Assembly: GCA_963669155.1 (NCBI GenBank)
Contig: OZ022582.1
Location: 28,403,773-28,467,772, forward strand
DNA: 64,000 nucleotides
Origin: Arbacia lixula
Taxonomy: Eukaryota; Echinodermata; Echinoidea; Arbacioida; Arbaciidae
Direction of reading: 5' to 3'
Below the pieces are notes generated by a model. That model saw nothing but the letters and a program-made list of their open reading frames with translations, was not told the DNA's origin and did no database searches. This document shows positions 48,753-64,000 of this stretch, one piece after another (the stretch's first letter is position 1; each line of letters begins with the position of its first letter). The position numbers and the translations under genes were made by a program.

Positions 48753-50239
48753 ATGGGGATGGGGTTTGTTTATTCGGGGTGGGGGTAACAAGCTAGTCAA
48801 AACAAAAAACCTGTATGCAGAAATGATTTTTTTTTTATTCAATCCCATGTCATGTTCTATTTTTTATTGAATCCCGGGATCATGTTCCGTCTCTTTTTCT
48901 CTGAATTTTCCTATCTTTGCTTCATCCTAAGTTTGCTTCATCCACCCTCTTTTTATCCCATATATATCTTTTTCTTACACCGCCTTTTCATTTATTCACC
49001 ATTCTCAGTATTTCTCATTCCCCCTTACAACCACGCTGATACACCCCGTGCCCATCATGACCCCCTCTCTCTTTCTTACTCACGCCCTCTCTTCAGAATA
49101 TCAGTACAGTACAGTGCATGATAGTGGACAATAATACATGGTAAACAACCCTTAAAAAGGGCTAACAACATCTGACGATCTCCTTACGCTTATGTTCTCA
49201 GAAGACTGTATTTTAGTGAAGAACGGATAGCGAGTAGGGTAGATTATGTGCTATGTCGGAATACTAATAAAAGAAGCGGAATTGATACAAAGTGAGAAAA
49301 GGATAATGTTTAATAATTGTAATACTTGTAACGTGACAGATGTACAAACTTTACACAAGCCGATGAGTGTTATAAATACATGTACAATATTAGTTCACAA
49401 AACGAACATGAAAAGTAAAATAAATGCAGCAAACTGCCTTTCATTTCGTCGGTATCACGTTGAAATAAATACCAGCAAGCTCCTTGATATAAAAACCAAC
49501 TACAACACGATAAACCTGAGAAGTAAAATGATTAAATCCATAATTTGTTGTGTGTCATATAATATTGTATAATTTGATTAACACAGAGTTTAGGTACCCC
49601 CCATTTCTACGCTTGTTCTTAGTATCAAGTGTGCATATGACCTTGGGCTATGTCAAAGAACAGTTGTGATGTGCTAGAACGAGACAATCACAAACCTGAC
49701 GATTTTCTCATGCTTATGTTCTCAGATTATCACAAATCCTCCTTTCTTTCAAATAATGATTAAATTCCATATGAGGTTACGGAATAACATCTTCACAAGG
49801 TCATATCATACCACAGCTTTCAATAAAAGATACCATGTAAAATGAAAAATAGAATGATATAAATGATTCAGCCCGGAAATGAAACCAGGATTGTGATAAA
49901 ATAGGACCAACGTAACAACTGTACGCAAATCATGACAACGGGAGGAAACAAAATGAATATGGAGTAAACTTGTACTGCATACGTTCACTCGAGTATGTGT
50001 AGGTGTATATGTGTGGGTATTTACAATGGTATTCTGGTACAGTTCCTATTAAAAAAAGTTTTCCCCGAAGCAACAATGTAAAACATTTTACTATCAACGG
50101 TTCTGAGATACTTACGTTTCACAAAAGTCAAAATATGAAGAAGTTCACCTATCTCTCTCTCCTCTCGACCAAATAAATACTTGTACATGTTATCATAGCT
50201 ATGGTTCCATTAGTCTCCACACAACCAGCAGTGCTGCAT

Positions 50240-63908
<13,669 letters not shown>

Positions 63909-64000
63909 CTGGGAGGCGGGGGGGGGGGGGGGGTGATATTGGGTAAAATCGTTAGAGGAACACACAAAAGATCGATTGTAAATCATATAATACCATACAA

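Larger units (their letters stand above)
45929..50239. other. Intergenic region between CHM and the DSL gene
   Basis: AT-rich, no recognisable gene. It holds the repeat pair member 46308-46552, a degraded GGGCC-ended foldback at about 47847-48297, microsatellites near 48661, and a weak 40-bp duplication (about 49171 and 49697, both with GCTTATGTTCTCAGA). Any CHM 3' UTR beyond the transposon and the DSL-gene 3' UTR lie here, but their ends cannot be set. Confidence 0.6.

Noticed and set aside
48850..49130. Plus frame rich in Phe, Leu and Ser that looks like membrane segments
   Set aside because: C/T-rich low-complexity DNA with no exon signals or known family.

Overview
The window looks like nuclear DNA of a marine invertebrate deuterostome, most likely an echinoderm. 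The evidence is long AT-rich introns with GT-AG splice sites, single-copy metazoan genes and a dense load of foldback (MITE-like) repeats. I cannot name the species from the sequence alone.

Three protein-coding genes can be built exon by exon with matching splice phases. (1) Minus strand, 8122-25193: HMMR/RHAMM, a coiled-coil microtubule and centrosome protein. It has 21 coding exons and 1013 codons plus stop. Its first two exons match the vertebrate N-terminus, and its last three match the centrosome-targeting, basic C-terminus. (2) Plus strand, 26413-44253: Rab escort protein (CHM/REP), 18 coding exons and 815 codons plus stop. It has the GDI-like conserved regions, a long acidic Ser-rich insert and a TSPAE-repeat tail. 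HMMR and CHM are head to head, with 1.2 kb between start codons. (3) Minus strand, 50240 to beyond the right edge: a Notch-ligand-like gene with an MNNL-type N-terminal domain and one six-cysteine DSL domain. The DSL domain is spliced straight onto a 582-codon Thr/Ser-rich mucin exon with no EGF repeat. Its signal-peptide exon lies outside the window.

Positions 1 to about 8100 are AT-rich. They may hold the end and long 3' UTR of a plus-strand gene cut by the left edge, then the 3' UTR of HMMR. Positions 45929-50150 are intergenic. Between and inside the genes lie CR1/L2-like and other LINE remnants, two copies of a 1.5 kb TTAA-flanked element that bracket most of CHM, and two GTCTCGCC-ended elements carrying 157-bp tandem arrays on either side of CHM exon 17. 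There are also a tRNA-derived SINE, at least eleven foldback elements, and many microsatellites.

The observations most worth following are the DSL-mucin architecture, the nuclear-receptor half-site arrays (DR1 plus DR4 in every 157-bp unit), two abutting perfect palindromes of 255 and 284 bp at 54500-55036, and the frame behaviour of the CHM tail repeats.
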